Below, piece after piece: positions 1 to 10,418 of a stretch of 53,921 nucleotides of DNA (position 1 is its first letter; each line of letters opens with the position of its first letter). Under the pieces are notes generated by a model, which saw only the letters and a list, made by a program, of their open reading frames with translations, was not told where the DNA came from and did not search any database. The position numbers and the translations under genes were made by a program. Origin of the DNA: Acinetobacter courvalinii (GTDB lineage Bacteria; Pseudomonadota; Gammaproteobacteria; Pseudomonadales; Moraxellaceae); the NCBI RefSeq assembly GCF_014635545.1, contig NZ_BMDA01000009.1, positions 1-53,921 of the forward strand, given 5' to 3'.

Positions 1-225
1 ACAGGTAATTTAGATATTTAGCAAACTTATCAACCAATCCAAGAATCTAACCATTTTAGCCAAATCCTTGTTTATCAACAAGTTTTTATCTGCATCACCG
101 CCGATGGATGTGCATTCTACAGCATTTCAGACCGGATGCAACCCTGTTTTTTATTATTTTCTTTTGCATGTTTCTTTTTTCAACAAAACTGATGTTTTCG
201 TTGTTTTTATCATCTATTTACGTAT

Positions 226-252
226 AAAAAGCAGGCTCTGGGCCTGCTTTTT
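226..252. terminator. Bidirectional intrinsic terminator downstream of tyrS
   Basis: Stem AAAAAGCAGGC / GCCTGCTTTTT with a 5-nt loop, A-rich on the left and T-rich on the right, so it can work in both directions. It lies just past the tyrS stop. It could also end a rightward transcript entering from outside the window, possibly an rRNA operon. Bases 1-225 hold no credible gene. Confidence 0.8.
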
Positions 253-269
253 ATGATTTTTATTTCGAT

Positions 270-1505
<1,236 letters not shown>

Positions 1506-1563
1506 TTATTCAATTTGTGCGATATACTAACATTTTTTCAGCATCTTGCAGGATAAGTTGTAT

Positions 1564-2697
1564 ATGAGCGCGATCTATATTGGTGTAATGACAGGCACGA
1601 GCATGGATGGTGTTGATATTGTTGCAACTTCATTCGATCCTTTAACGCTGCATGCCACACTCACCGTGCCTTTTGAGCCAGAATTGCGTGATGAATTGAT
1701 GGCATTAACGCTGCCTGATGACAATGAAATTGACCGTATGGGTAAAGCTGATGTCGCTTTGGCACAAATGATCGGACACGGCATCAATCAACTGATTGAG
1801 AAAAATAATTTAGACCGCACACAAATTAAAGCCATCGGCTCACATGGGCAAACTATTCGTCATCGTCCTGAGCATGGCTTTACCTTGCAAATTGGTGATC
1901 CCAATATCATCACTGAAATCACGCAACTGCCTGTGGTTTCGGATTTCCGCCGACGTGATATGGCTGCTGGCGGGCAAGGGGCACCTTTAGTCCCGGCGTT
2001 CCATCAGGCGTTGTTTCAGCATGACAGTATTCATCGTGTGATTCTAAACTTAGGCGGGATTGCCAATATCAGTATGTTGCCAGCCAACAATGCAGACGGC
2101 GTTTATGGCTTTGATACAGGCCCGGCCAATATCTTGATGGATGGCTGGTGCCATCGCCATACCGGTCATCCTTATGATGAAAATGGCGACTGGGCAGCCT
2201 ATGGTAATCCGATTCGCTCGCTATTAGATCGTTTGCAAAGCCATGAGTTTTTTGCCAAAGAACCACCTAAGAGTACGGGTCGTGAAGACTTTAATCTGGA
2301 ATGGCTAGACGAACAGCTCAGTGACTGGCGCAATGACCTAGGCTATGACGAACTGGAAGATACGCCAGAAAATGTTCAGGCCACCTTGATGAAACTGACC
2401 ACACGCGCTATTAAGAAAGCCATTTATCGCAGCAAAGAGGCGATGCCGACAGGCGAAATCTACGTGTGTGGGGGTGGGGCGTATAACTCGCATTTACTTG
2501 AACAGTTGCGCTGGCGCTTGCGTAAACATAACTGGTCGGTACAAACCACAGATGCGCTGGGTCTAGCGCCAACATGGGTAGAAGCAACAGCGTTTGCATG
2601 GCTCGCGATGCGATTCGTAGAACAGTTGAGTGGCAATCTGCCCGCAGTGACTGGTGCATCAGGTGATCGTATTTTAGGGACCATCACCGTGGTATAA
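1564..2697 (+). CDS. anmK: Anhydro-N-acetylmuramic acid kinase
   Basis: Cytosolic sugar kinase of murein recycling: it opens the 1,6-anhydro ring of anhMurNAc and phosphorylates it to MurNAc-6-P. The 377-aa protein begins MSAIYIGVMTGTSMDG, the ATP-binding signature of the AnmK family. Further family motifs are GSHGQT (about residue 94), a GGxAN motif in LNLGGIANIS (about 166), FDTGPAN (about 188) and CGGGAYN near residue 305. The start at 1564 is preceded by AGGA at 1550-1553; the frame extends 18 bases further up without a better signal. It ends in a strong terminator shared with erpA on the other strand. Confidence 0.95.
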   Translation: MSAIYIGVMTGTSMDGVDIVATSFDPLTLHATLTVPFEPELRDELMALTLPDDNEIDRMGKADVALAQMIGHGINQLIEKNNLDRTQIKAIGSHGQTIRHRPEHGFTLQIGDPNIITEITQLPVVSDFRRRDMAAGGQGAPLVPAFHQALFQHDSIHRVILNLGGIANISMLPANNADGVYGFDTGPANILMDGWCHRHTGHPYDENGDWAAYGNPIRSLLDRLQSHEFFAKEPPKSTGREDFNLEWLDEQLSDWRNDLGYDELEDTPENVQATLMKLTTRAIKKAIYRSKEAMPTGEIYVCGGGAYNSHLLEQLRWRLRKHNWSVQTTDALGLAPTWVEATAFAWLAMRFVEQLSGNLPAVTGASGDRILGTITVV

Positions 2698-2701
2698 GAA
2701 T

Positions 2702-2734
2702 AAAAAAAGCTTCTCAACTGGAGAAGCTTTTTTT
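2702..2734. terminator. Bidirectional terminator between anmK and erpA
   Basis: Perfect 14-bp stem (A7-GCTTCTC / GAGAAGC-T7) with loop AACTG between two converging genes; the T tracts serve both strands. Confidence 0.92.
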
Positions 2735-2748
2735 ATCACAAGAATCTA

Positions 2749-3084
2749 TTAAATCGAGAAAGATGAACCACAGCCACAGGTGGTGGTCGCATTCGGGTTT
2801 TGCACCACAAAACGTGAACCTTCCAGTCCTTCCAGATAATCAACCACTGAACCGACCAGATATTGATAGCTGAGTGAATCGACCAGCATTTTCACATCGC
2901 CATTCACAAATTCAGCATCATCTTCATTGACACTTTCAGCAAAGTTAAAGCCGTAAGAGAAGCCTGAACATCCGCCACCCGTTACATACACGCGTAACAT
3001 AAGGTCGTTATTCCCTTCACTTTCGCGTAGTTGGCGAACTTTGTTGGCAGCATTATCTGACAATTCTAGAGCTTGGGCGTTCAT
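2749..3084 (-). CDS. erpA: A-type iron-sulfur cluster carrier ErpA
   Basis: Cytoplasmic scaffold/carrier that delivers Fe-S clusters to apo-enzymes. The 111-aa protein has the three conserved cysteines of A-type carriers: one in GGGCSGF near residue 39 and the pair in the C-terminal CGCGSSFSI. The segments [11 protein letters not shown] and [14 protein letters not shown] match ErpA rather than IscA, and no isc genes are adjacent. Length is typical. It is transcribed towards anmK and separated from the AdeT-like array by a terminator. Confidence 0.93.
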   Translation of the reverse strand: MNAQALELSDNAANKVRQLRESEGNNDLMLRVYVTGGGCSGFSYGFNFAESVNEDDAEFVNGDVKMLVDSLSYQYLVGSVVDYLEGLEGSRFVVQNPNATTTCGCGSSFSI

Positions 3085-3126
3085 GATGGATATTCCTCAG
3101 ACTTCAATACGTCTTTCATAAATAAA

Positions 3127-3165
3127 AGACCCGATATGTAGTATAGCATACTCAATATCGGGTCT
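3127..3165 (-). terminator. Terminator of the AdeT-like gene at 3208
   Basis: Stem AGACCCGATAT / ATATCGGGTCT (11 bp) followed on the minus strand by a T-rich run. It lies 43 bases beyond the stop codon at 3208 and before erpA. Confidence 0.75.
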
Positions 3166-3207
3166 GTATTTGAAGTTTTAAAGTGCGCTTAATGACTTTT
3201 TACAAGT

Positions 3208-4212
3208 TTACTTGTAGTTTTCGTCTTGTAAGCCACATTCAAAATTCTTGGCATCTTCACGGCAACGGAATTGCCATAATAATTTCATCATCCGCTTGTC
3301 ATAAATTCCTTTAGCGGTCAGATTGATACGCGCTTCACGCATCAGTTTTTGATAACCAGGCTTATCTGCGGCAGGTACTTCCATCCAGTATTTTTGAGGA
3401 ATATCTGCTTTCATTTTGCCCAGAATACCAAACGCGCGTGGTAATTGCGCTTTCACCCACTCACGAGATTTTTGGCCAAAGCCTGTTGGAAATTTATCAG
3501 GATGAATAATCAGGTTACCTGTCACTTGCAAGATTGGATAATTCACAATTGCGCCTTTGCTGCCTAAACCCTTATAGAGTTCCAACGGTTTAAATGCAGC
3601 GGCTGGTGCACCAATGATATCGACCTGTCCGTTATTAAATTTGGCACCAAAATTGGTAATATCTGAGCTGACTGCTTGTGCACCGACCTGTGAAGCCATG
3701 ATTTTTTGTGCTTCATCATAGTCCAGTACGGCGATTTTCTTGCCCGCAGCTTTAGCAACGGTATTGATATTACGGTCATTTACCAATAAGTAGGCATCGC
3801 CGACAGGAATCACCCCCACCACTTCATATTTGCCATTGACCATGGCTTTGGCAAAGGTTGGACTCGCAAGGCCCTGCATCACTTTCACGGCAAGTTTAAG
3901 ATCAGTAATCGCTCCAATCGCATCCAGTGACCCTGTAAACGGGTTAAACTGACGGCCACGCATACCGGTGATACTGACCCCATCACATTTACCAGCTTTA
4001 AAGTCTTCAGCAATGACCGCCTCATTGGTGCCCACTTTAAGCTCAATATCTGCGCCCCAGTTTTTTGCAGCCAGTTGATAATCTTTCATCAAGGCATACA
4101 CATCACCGCTTTTGCCGACGATATCGAATACACAAATTGTTTGTTTGGCCTGAGCACCCGCAGATGCCGCCGCGATCCCTGTTGCAAGTAATAATGTTTT
4201 AAACCATTGCAT
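3208..4212 (-). CDS. AdeT-like putative periplasmic solute-binding protein (paralog 1)
   Basis: Exported protein of 334 aa with a signal peptide (MQWFKTLLLATG... ending at AQA-KQT) and no other membrane segment. It is the most diverged of four tandem paralogs sharing the motifs CVFD..GKSG (start of mature chain), GKCDGV, FNPFTGSLDA, VLDYDEAQKIMASQ, FNNGQVD and FPTGFGQKSR. Four cysteines recur across the family (CVFD, GKC, C-terminal RCR and FEC) and could form two disulfides. The periplasmic binding-protein fold is inferred. Homologs are often labelled RND-type aminoglycoside efflux AdeT or DUF6091 (from memory), but nothing here resembles an RND pump. Start chosen after AAGGAA; the frame extends 18 bases upstream. 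Ligand unknown. Confidence 0.8.
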   Translation of the reverse strand: MQWFKTLLLATGIAAASAGAQAKQTICVFDIVGKSGDVYALMKDYQLAAKNWGADIELKVGTNEAVIAEDFKAGKCDGVSITGMRGRQFNPFTGSLDAIGAITDLKLAVKVMQGLASPTFAKAMVNGKYEVVGVIPVGDAYLLVNDRNINTVAKAAGKKIAVLDYDEAQKIMASQVGAQAVSSDITNFGAKFNNGQVDIIGAPAAAFKPLELYKGLGSKGAIVNYPILQVTGNLIIHPDKFPTGFGQKSREWVKAQLPRAFGILGKMKADIPQKYWMEVPAADKPGYQKLMREARINLTAKGIYDKRMMKLLWQFRCREDAKNFECGLQDENYK

Positions 4213-4445
4213 TTTATTGTTCCTTTGCATCTATGCTAATTGTTGTTGCACCACACCCAAATTTAAAATCCTGGTCCATCCTGTTCAGATTTCAAATAAA
4301 TCTATGTTGTTATGCAGTCATGTTTCATCGTCCAGACCAAACCTGCTTTCGATCTTTCAAGATTCCATCTGGTTTTTATATATTTCTATCATTACGATCT
4401 TTCAATCTAAACACAATGACTCAAATGACAGTGGTAAAAAAACAA

Positions 4446-4469
4446 AAAGCCTAGATGAATCTAGGCTTT
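4446..4469 (-). terminator. Terminator of AdeT-like paralog 2
   Basis: Perfect inverted repeat AAAGCCTAGAT-GA-ATCTAGGCTTT, followed on the minus strand by a long T-rich tract. It sits 26 bases past the stop at 4495. The remaining gap to paralog 1 (4213-4445) holds no recognisable element. Confidence 0.85.
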
Positions 4470-4494
4470 AAGTACACTTTATGGCAATTAGGGA

Positions 4495-5502
4495 TTATTC
4501 ACCCGGTAATGCACATTCAAAGTTTGCTTTGTCTACTGAACAACGTGCTTTCTTCAATACAGACATCATACCAGCATCGTAAATACCGCGTTTAGTAAGA
4601 TCCATACGACCGTCACGTAACAGTTTTTGGTATTTCAGATTGTCTTCAGCACTTAAGTTCATTTTGTATTTTGCTGGGATTTCAGACTCATAACGCTTGA
4701 TCATGGCAAAAGCTTTTGGCAATTGTTTCACGAAGTAGTCACGAGATTTTTGACCAAAACCAGCAGGGAATTTTTCTGGACGAATCACAAGATCCGCAGT
4801 CACTTGTAATACTGGGAAGTTAAACATTGCACCATTCGCGCCCAAACCTTTGCTTAACTCTAATGGTTTGTAAGCATAAGCAGGCGCACCAACCATATCG
4901 ACCTGACCATTGTTGAATTTCGCAGCAAAGTTAGAAATATCAGAAAGGACCGCCTGCGCGCCTACGCGTTGTACCATGATTTTTTGCGCATCGTCATAGC
5001 CCAATACCGCGAATTTTTTACCCGCTGCTTTTTCAATGGAGTTAATGCTCTTGTCACGTACGAAAATGTAAGCAGCACCTAGTGGAGAGATACCCGCAAC
5101 TTCGTATTTGTTACCACCTAAATTGGTGGTCATTTTTGCAGCATTACGCGCATCAAGAACATAAGTAATTGCACGTTGTGCTACCGCATTACTTGGCGCA
5201 CCACCAAGCGAGTCAACAGAACCCGCAAATTTGTTATATGGACGAGCACGCATTGCTGTCATTGCTACAGCAGCACATTTACCCGCTTTAAAGTTATTGT
5301 CCGCAACCTGTTCATCCGTGATTGCAAGCAGGTTGACATCAGCGCCCCAGCCTTTCGCTGCGAGTGCCCAGTCCTGCATCATTTTGTATGATTCACCTGA
5401 CTTTCCTAATAAGTCGAATACACACACGTCAATTGCTGCTTGAGTAGAAGCAGATACACCAAAGATCGAAGTTGCTGCAAGAGCAAGTGCCATTTTTTTC
5501 AT
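4495..5502 (-). CDS. AdeT-like putative periplasmic solute-binding protein (paralog 2)
   Basis: A 335-aa exported protein with signal peptide MKKMALALAATSIFGVSASTQA. The mature chain starts IDVCVFDLLGKSGESYK and ends RCSVDKANFECALPGE. All four family cysteines are present. Shared core motifs include MTAMRARPYNKFAGSVD, VLGYDDAQKIMVQRVGAQAV, FNNGQVDMVGAPAYAYKPLE and FPAGFGQKSR. Start preceded by AAAGGATG. The gene has its own terminator and a 217-bp upstream gap, so the four paralogs look like separate transcription units rather than one operon. No permease, ATPase or RND gene is adjacent, so the partner, if any, is encoded elsewhere. Confidence 0.82.
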   Translation of the reverse strand: MKKMALALAATSIFGVSASTQAAIDVCVFDLLGKSGESYKMMQDWALAAKGWGADVNLLAITDEQVADNNFKAGKCAAVAMTAMRARPYNKFAGSVDSLGGAPSNAVAQRAITYVLDARNAAKMTTNLGGNKYEVAGISPLGAAYIFVRDKSINSIEKAAGKKFAVLGYDDAQKIMVQRVGAQAVLSDISNFAAKFNNGQVDMVGAPAYAYKPLELSKGLGANGAMFNFPVLQVTADLVIRPEKFPAGFGQKSRDYFVKQLPKAFAMIKRYESEIPAKYKMNLSAEDNLKYQKLLRDGRMDLTKRGIYDAGMMSVLKKARCSVDKANFECALPGE

Positions 5503-5574
5503 ATTTTTTCATCCTTTCACAAACTTTATGTTTGTCTCCTTGTTCGAAGCAAATATTAATCATGTTTTTTGAAA

Positions 5575-5600
5575 AAAAATAGAGCTTCTACTCTATTTTT
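5575..5600. terminator. Hairpin AAAAATAGAG-N6-CTCTATTTTT (terminator or operator)
   Basis: 10-bp perfect stem with A and T flanks. It could end paralog 3, whose stop is about 120 bases away, or lie about 75 bases before the start codon of paralog 2 as a regulatory element. Its core TAGAG-N6-CTCTA recurs at 6918 and 8026. Confidence 0.5.
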
Positions 5601-5719
5601 ATGACTGGATTGTTTATTTTTTACCCTCTTTTATCTCTTTCTATTATTTTAATAGGCATTTTTGTTATATATGCCTAAGTTTGTGTATCAATTTATCTAT
5701 TGCTTGTTGTTCTCCTGTT

Positions 5720-6721
5720 TTATTCGCCACTCAGGGTACACTCAAAATTGGTCCGTTCTACCGTACAACGGGCGCGTTTAAGTACATTCATCATACTCGC
5801 ATCATACACACCTTGCTTGGTCAAATTCATGCGCCCATCACGCAACATTTTTTGATAACGGGTTTTATCTTCATTGGTCAAGGTAATCTTTTTGGCATTC
5901 ATGCCTGCCTCTAAACGTTGCACCATGGCAAAGTTACTCGGCAATTTATTGACAAACCATTTACGTGATTGCGGACCAAAACCAGAAGGAAATTTTTCCG
6001 GGCGAATAATCAGGTCACCGGTAATATTGACCACAGGGAAATTAAACAGCGCACCATTGGCCAGTCCCTTACTGATTTCCAGAGGTTTATAGGCATAAGC
6101 GGGTGCAGCAATCACATCGACCTGCCCGCTATTGAATTTTTTTACAAAATCAGAGATATCCGATGGCACTGCCACCAGATCAATACTTTCAACAATCGCT
6201 TTTTGTGCCTGATCATAATGTAAATACGCAAATTTCTTGCCTTTGGCCTTTTCTATGGTGTCGATCTTTTTATCACGCACAAAAATGTAGGCCAGCCCGA
6301 CCTGAATAATGCCGGCAACTTCGAATTTTTCGCCGTTCATTGTCGCAGTTAAACGATGCTGATTGCGTTTATCCAGCACATAGCTAATCGCCTTTTGTGC
6401 AATGGCATTACTGGTGACTGCCCCGACAGCATCGACAGAACCTGCAAATTTATTATATTTACGCGCCCGCATCGAGGTCATATATACCCCATCACACTTG
6501 CCGGCATCAAAATCTTTTTCTGCCTTTTCCTCATCCTGATAAGGAATTAATTCAACGTCCCCTTGCCAGGTCTTGGCAGCAAGCTTCCATTCTTCGACCA
6601 GCTTATAAGACTCCCCAGCCTTACCCAATAAATCAAATACGCAAATGTCCTGTTTGGCCTGTGCAGGAGTCGCTGTGACCAAGAGCGCCGTAGCACTCAA
6701 TGCCCAAAGTCCTTTTTTCAT
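5720..6721 (-). CDS. AdeT-like putative periplasmic solute-binding protein (paralog 3)
   Basis: A 333-aa exported protein. The signal peptide MKKGLWALSATALLV...PAQA is followed by KQDICVFDLLGKAGESYK. It shares the family core with its neighbours (MTSMRARKYNKFAGSVDA, FNSGQVDVIAAPAYAYKPLE, FPSGFGPQSRKWF, RARCTVERTNFECTLSGE) and all four cysteines. By eye it is closest to paralog 4. The frame opens 30 bases upstream, but MKKGLW follows AGGGAAAACAAG, a good ribosome site, and gives a normal signal peptide. Function is unknown; a role in binding a small ligand is inferred from the export signal and overall look only. Confidence 0.82.
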   Translation of the reverse strand: MKKGLWALSATALLVTATPAQAKQDICVFDLLGKAGESYKLVEEWKLAAKTWQGDVELIPYQDEEKAEKDFDAGKCDGVYMTSMRARKYNKFAGSVDAVGAVTSNAIAQKAISYVLDKRNQHRLTATMNGEKFEVAGIIQVGLAYIFVRDKKIDTIEKAKGKKFAYLHYDQAQKAIVESIDLVAVPSDISDFVKKFNSGQVDVIAAPAYAYKPLEISKGLANGALFNFPVVNITGDLIIRPEKFPSGFGPQSRKWFVNKLPSNFAMVQRLEAGMNAKKITLTNEDKTRYQKMLRDGRMNLTKQGVYDASMMNVLKRARCTVERTNFECTLSGE

Positions 6722-6934
6722 CTTGTTTTCCCTTTCTACCCTATATTGCACAATTTTCCATCAGTGCCAGATCAATATAGTCAGCTTTTGTTTAAAAGCA
6801 TAGTGCTTTTATATACATACGTCGGGTTTTCCTGACTTTTAACACTATTGATCACAGTTTGACAATTTAAGCCAATTCCTTTTTGAGAAGGGCCGTTTGC
6901 CCCCGATTACTCATCACTAGAGGGTGGACTCTAT

Positions 6935-7942
6935 TTATTCTCCACCTAAGGTACATTCAAAATTAGTCCGGTCGACGGTACAACGTGCCCGTTTGAGTAC
7001 GTTCATCATGGTAGCATCGTAAATTCCACGTTTGGTCAGATCAATCCGTGCTTCACGCAAGATATGCTGATAACGGTTTTTATCTTCCTGATCCAGACTG
7101 ATTTTATATTTGGCCGGTAATTCCGCTTCGATTCGCTGGATTAAAGCAAAATTGCGATTAAGCCGACTGAGAAACCACTGTCGTGAGTTTTGCCCAAAGT
7201 TGGTCGTGAATTTTTCAGGTCGAATAATCAGATCCATGGTCATGTTAACTGCAGGAAAAGTAATGATGGCACCGTCATTGCCCAAACCTTTATAAATTTC
7301 CAGTGGTTTATAGGCATAGGCTGGCGCTGCCATAATATCGGCCTGCCCTTGATTAAATTTCTTGGCAATATCAGAGATATCGGAAAGTACAGCTTGCCCG
7401 CCAAGACTCCTGACCACAATTTTTTGCGCTTCGTCATAGCCCAGGACTGCAAACTTCTTGCCCCGGATTTGTTCAATGCTGTTCATTCTTTTGTCTTTGA
7501 CAAAGATATAGGCCAGACCAATTTGTGAGATCCCTGCCACTTCATAGCTTTGATTCGCGACCTGACTGATTAAACGGCGCTGGTTACGCTTGTCCAAAGC
7601 AAAACTAATCGCTTTCTGTGCAATGGCATAGCTCGGCACAGCGCCAATCGCATCGACTGAGCCTGCAAATTTGTTATAGGCACGTGCACGCATGGAAGTC
7701 ATATACACGCCCTCGCAACGACCTTGTTCAAAATCATGTTCAGCCATCGCCTCATTTTGATAGCTGACCAGATTGATTTCACCCTGCCATGCGCTTGCGG
7801 CTAAGGCCCATTCTTGCATGGCCTTGTAGGCTTCGCCGGATTTCCCCATAAGATCAAATACACAAATTTTAGTTGCAGCACTAGCCTGTGTATTTACAGT
7901 CAGCATCAGCATGGCTCCCAATGCCAGAATTCCCTTCTTCAT
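6935..7942 (-). CDS. AdeT-like putative periplasmic solute-binding protein (paralog 4)
   Basis: A 335-aa exported protein starting MKKGILALGAMLMLTVNTQASA; the mature chain begins with the CVFDLMGKSGEAYK motif. It carries the family core (MTSMRARAYNKFAGSVDA, VLGYDEAQKIVVRS, FNQGQADIMAAPAYAYKPLE, FGQNSRQWF) and the C-terminal pair of cysteines in RARCTVDRTNFECTLGGE. It is the first gene of the array in transcription direction and is divergent from yheS. A perfect 16-bp-stem hairpin lies about 75 bases before its start. Start preceded by AGGACGGGG. Confidence 0.82.
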   Translation of the reverse strand: MKKGILALGAMLMLTVNTQASAATKICVFDLMGKSGEAYKAMQEWALAASAWQGEINLVSYQNEAMAEHDFEQGRCEGVYMTSMRARAYNKFAGSVDAIGAVPSYAIAQKAISFALDKRNQRRLISQVANQSYEVAGISQIGLAYIFVKDKRMNSIEQIRGKKFAVLGYDEAQKIVVRSLGGQAVLSDISDIAKKFNQGQADIMAAPAYAYKPLEIYKGLGNDGAIITFPAVNMTMDLIIRPEKFTTNFGQNSRQWFLSRLNRNFALIQRIEAELPAKYKISLDQEDKNRYQHILREARIDLTKRGIYDATMMNVLKRARCTVDRTNFECTLGGE

Positions 7943-8015
7943 TGCCCCGTCCTAGTTGACTCTTTTTGATGTGATGTGTTGTTTTTCCTAGATTTTAAAT
8001 CATAATCTGATTTTT

Positions 8016-8051
8016 CATCATAAAATAGAGCATTTGCTCTATTTTATGATG
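8016..8051. promoter_or_regulatory. Perfect 16-bp-stem hairpin between divergent genes
   Basis: CATCATAAAATAGAGC - ATTT - GCTCTATTTTATGATG. No gene ends here: paralog 4 starts at 7942 on the minus strand and yheS near 8154 on the plus strand, and there is no T tract outside the stem. An ordinary terminator is therefore unlikely, and an operator or 5'-UTR structure is the better reading. The core matches the repeats at 5580 and 6918. Confidence 0.55.
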
Positions 8052-8153
8052 AGCGGGTAAAATGATGATGTCTGCCTTAATCTGCAATATAAAATTTGCA
8101 TTCATGGGTGATCACCTTAAAATGCAGCTATCTATTCGCTATTTTGCATGCTC

Positions 8154-10082
8154 ATGATCCAATTTGACCAAGTTTCATTACGCCGTGGTGGGCGCGTCCT
8201 GTTCCAAAAAGCCTCAATGCAGCTTCATCCTGGCTGGAAAATTGGTCTGACTGGTGTCAATGGCGCAGGTAAATCAACTTTATTTGCAGCATTTTTAGGT
8301 GAATTGGGCGCAGATGAAGGTAATTTAAGCCGTCCTGCAGTGTGGACCGTGGCACACATGGCGCAAGAAATTAAAGCGCTGGAAATGCCTGCAATAGATT
8401 TTGTCCTTTCTGGCGATGAGGAATATTGGGAGATTCAAGAAAAATTAGCCCATCCTGATCAGCTCAGTAATGATGAGCTTGCCCGTCTGCATGGCCGTTT
8501 TGATGAAATCCATGGCTATGCCGCCCCCGCCAAAGCAGCACAATTGATGGCTGGCTTAGGCTTTCTGGATCATCAAATCCGTTTAAATGTCGCCAGTTTC
8601 TCTGGGGGTTGGCGTATGCGTTTAAACCTGGCCCGTACCCTGATGAGTCGTTCAGACCTGTTATTACTGGACGAACCGACCAACCACTTGGATTTAGATG
8701 CAATCCTGTGGTTAGAAGACTGGCTAAAAGCCTATGAAGGAACACTGGTTCTGATTTCGCATGACCGTGACTTCCTTGATGCGATTACCGATCATATTCT
8801 GCATATCGAAAATCAGGAACTGACGCTGTATACCGGCAATTACTCAACCTTTGAAACCACCCGCAGCGAACGTTTGGCACAACAACAACAAGCCTTTGAG
8901 AAGCAGCAAGAAACCCGTGCCCACTTACAAAAGTTTATTGATCGCTTTAAGGCCAAAGCCACCAAAGCCCGTCAGGCACAAAGCCGCATTAAACAGCTAG
9001 AGCGCATGCAACAGCTCGCCCCTGCGCATGTGGATACACCATTTACCTTTAGTTTCCGTGAACCCACCAAAATGAGTTCACCATTGCTCAGTTTAGATGC
9101 AGCAAGCATTGGTTACGGCGATAAAATCATTGCCGAAAAAATTCGCCTGCAAATCACCCCAAGCTCACGGATCGGTTTACTGGGGATGAACGGCGCGGGT
9201 AAATCAACACTGATCAAAACTTTGGTCGGGGATTTACCGCTACTTGCAGGTGAACGTAAAGCTTCTGAATTATTAAATATCGGATATTTTGCCCAGCACC
9301 AGATGGATGCTTTGGATGCCAATGCCAGCCCAATGCTGCAACTGGCCCGTATTGCGGACAAAAAAATCAGTGAGGCTGCGTTACGTGCCTTTCTGGGTGG
9401 ATTTGGCTTTAGCGGTGAACGTATGGACACCCCGTGTGAAAGCTTCTCTGGTGGTGAACGCGCCCGTCTGGCACTGGCCTTAATCGTATGGCAGCGTCCG
9501 AACGTACTGATCCTGGATGAGCCGACTAACCATTTAGATCTGGATATGCGTCATGCCTTGACTATGGCGCTGCAGGATTTTGAAGGCGCTGTGGTGCTGG
9601 TGTCGCATGAACGTCAGTTAATTGCCAGCGTCTGTGATGATCTATTGCTGGTGCATGCAGGCAAATGCACCGAATTTGAAGGTGATTTGCAAGACTATGC
9701 CAAATGGTTACGAGAAGCACGCCAACAACAGATCAATGCACAAAGTGCCGGGCAGCAACAAAGCGTGGCCACTCAAGCTCCAGCCGTGAAGATCGATAAG
9801 GAAGCGCAACGTAAAGAAGCGGCACGCCGCCGTGAAATGACGCGCCCCATTCGTAAAAACATTGAAAAAGTCGAAGCTCAAATCGAAAAGGTACAGCCCC
9901 GTCTGGCAGATATCGAACAGGCGCTGGCAGACAGTGCTTTATACGAAGCAAGTCGCAAAGAAGACTTGATGAAACTCATGAATGAACAAAATGAGCTAAA
10001 AGCCAAACTGGAACAATTTGAGGAACAGCTTTTAGAATTGATGATGGAGCTAGAAGAACTGGAAAGCTCATTTGCTGAATAA
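8154..10082 (+). CDS. yheS: ABC-F family ATPase YheS
   Basis: Soluble twin-ATPase of the ABC-F family (642 aa from the chosen start), with no membrane segments; members act on ribosomes rather than in transport. Two ABC domains each have a Walker A (GVNGAGKST near residue 37 and GMNGAGKST near 347), a signature (FSGGWRMRL and FSGGERARL) and a Walker B with LLLDEPTNHLDLD / LILDEPTNHLDLD. They are joined by the charged linker with KATKARQAQSRIK, and a C-terminal charged coiled coil follows. The pattern of the linker and SGGWRMRLNLA is closer to E. coli YheS than to Uup. ATG codons at 8148 and 8154 are both possible, neither with a clear Shine-Dalgarno; 8154 gives the family N-terminus MIQFDQVS. 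Confidence 0.88.
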   Translation: MIQFDQVSLRRGGRVLFQKASMQLHPGWKIGLTGVNGAGKSTLFAAFLGELGADEGNLSRPAVWTVAHMAQEIKALEMPAIDFVLSGDEEYWEIQEKLAHPDQLSNDELARLHGRFDEIHGYAAPAKAAQLMAGLGFLDHQIRLNVASFSGGWRMRLNLARTLMSRSDLLLLDEPTNHLDLDAILWLEDWLKAYEGTLVLISHDRDFLDAITDHILHIENQELTLYTGNYSTFETTRSERLAQQQQAFEKQQETRAHLQKFIDRFKAKATKARQAQSRIKQLERMQQLAPAHVDTPFTFSFREPTKMSSPLLSLDAASIGYGDKIIAEKIRLQITPSSRIGLLGMNGAGKSTLIKTLVGDLPLLAGERKASELLNIGYFAQHQMDALDANASPMLQLARIADKKISEAALRAFLGGFGFSGERMDTPCESFSGGERARLALALIVWQRPNVLILDEPTNHLDLDMRHALTMALQDFEGAVVLVSHERQLIASVCDDLLLVHAGKCTEFEGDLQDYAKWLREARQQQINAQSAGQQQSVATQAPAVKIDKEAQRKEAARRREMTRPIRKNIEKVEAQIEKVQPRLADIEQALADSALYEASRKEDLMKLMNEQNELKAKLEQFEEQLLELMMELEELESSFAE

Positions 10083-10089
10083 CATGAGT

Positions 10090-10131
10090 GATCCATATCT
10101 GTAACTGAAATAGGTATGGATCTCATCTTTT
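10090..10131 (+). terminator. Probable yheS terminator
   Basis: Inverted repeat GATCCATA ... TATGGATC with a 17-nt loop followed by TCATCTTTT, starting 8 bases past the yheS stop. The remaining 290 bases up to the DedA gene show no gene or motif that I recognise. Confidence 0.55.
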
Positions 10132-10418
10132 CAGGCCTCGACGCTGAATAAAAATGATTTTGATAAAACCTAACCATAGTGAGCAGATACTTAAAAACAC
10201 TATGAATATCATCAAAAATGTCATGATTCTGTCGATAATTTAAGATAAGGTAAAACTGGAATTTTCGTAGAAAATTGAGCTTTGGGTTCAGGCTCGATAT
10301 ACTCAGCTCCCATTGTTGTAATGTTATAACTAACGAATGAATCCTGAGGGTTAAATTCATTTCACATTTTTTTGTACTTTAATTTGGTGAGTACTCTATT
10401 TTGGATCATACAAACTGA

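Noticed and set aside
68-256. 62-aa frame at the left end
   Set aside because: Low-complexity Phe-rich translation running into a terminator, no ribosome site; probably non-coding tail after an rRNA operon.
9878-10360. 160-aa frame on the minus strand
   Set aside because: More than a third lies antisense to yheS; Ser-rich translation with no start signal or family look.
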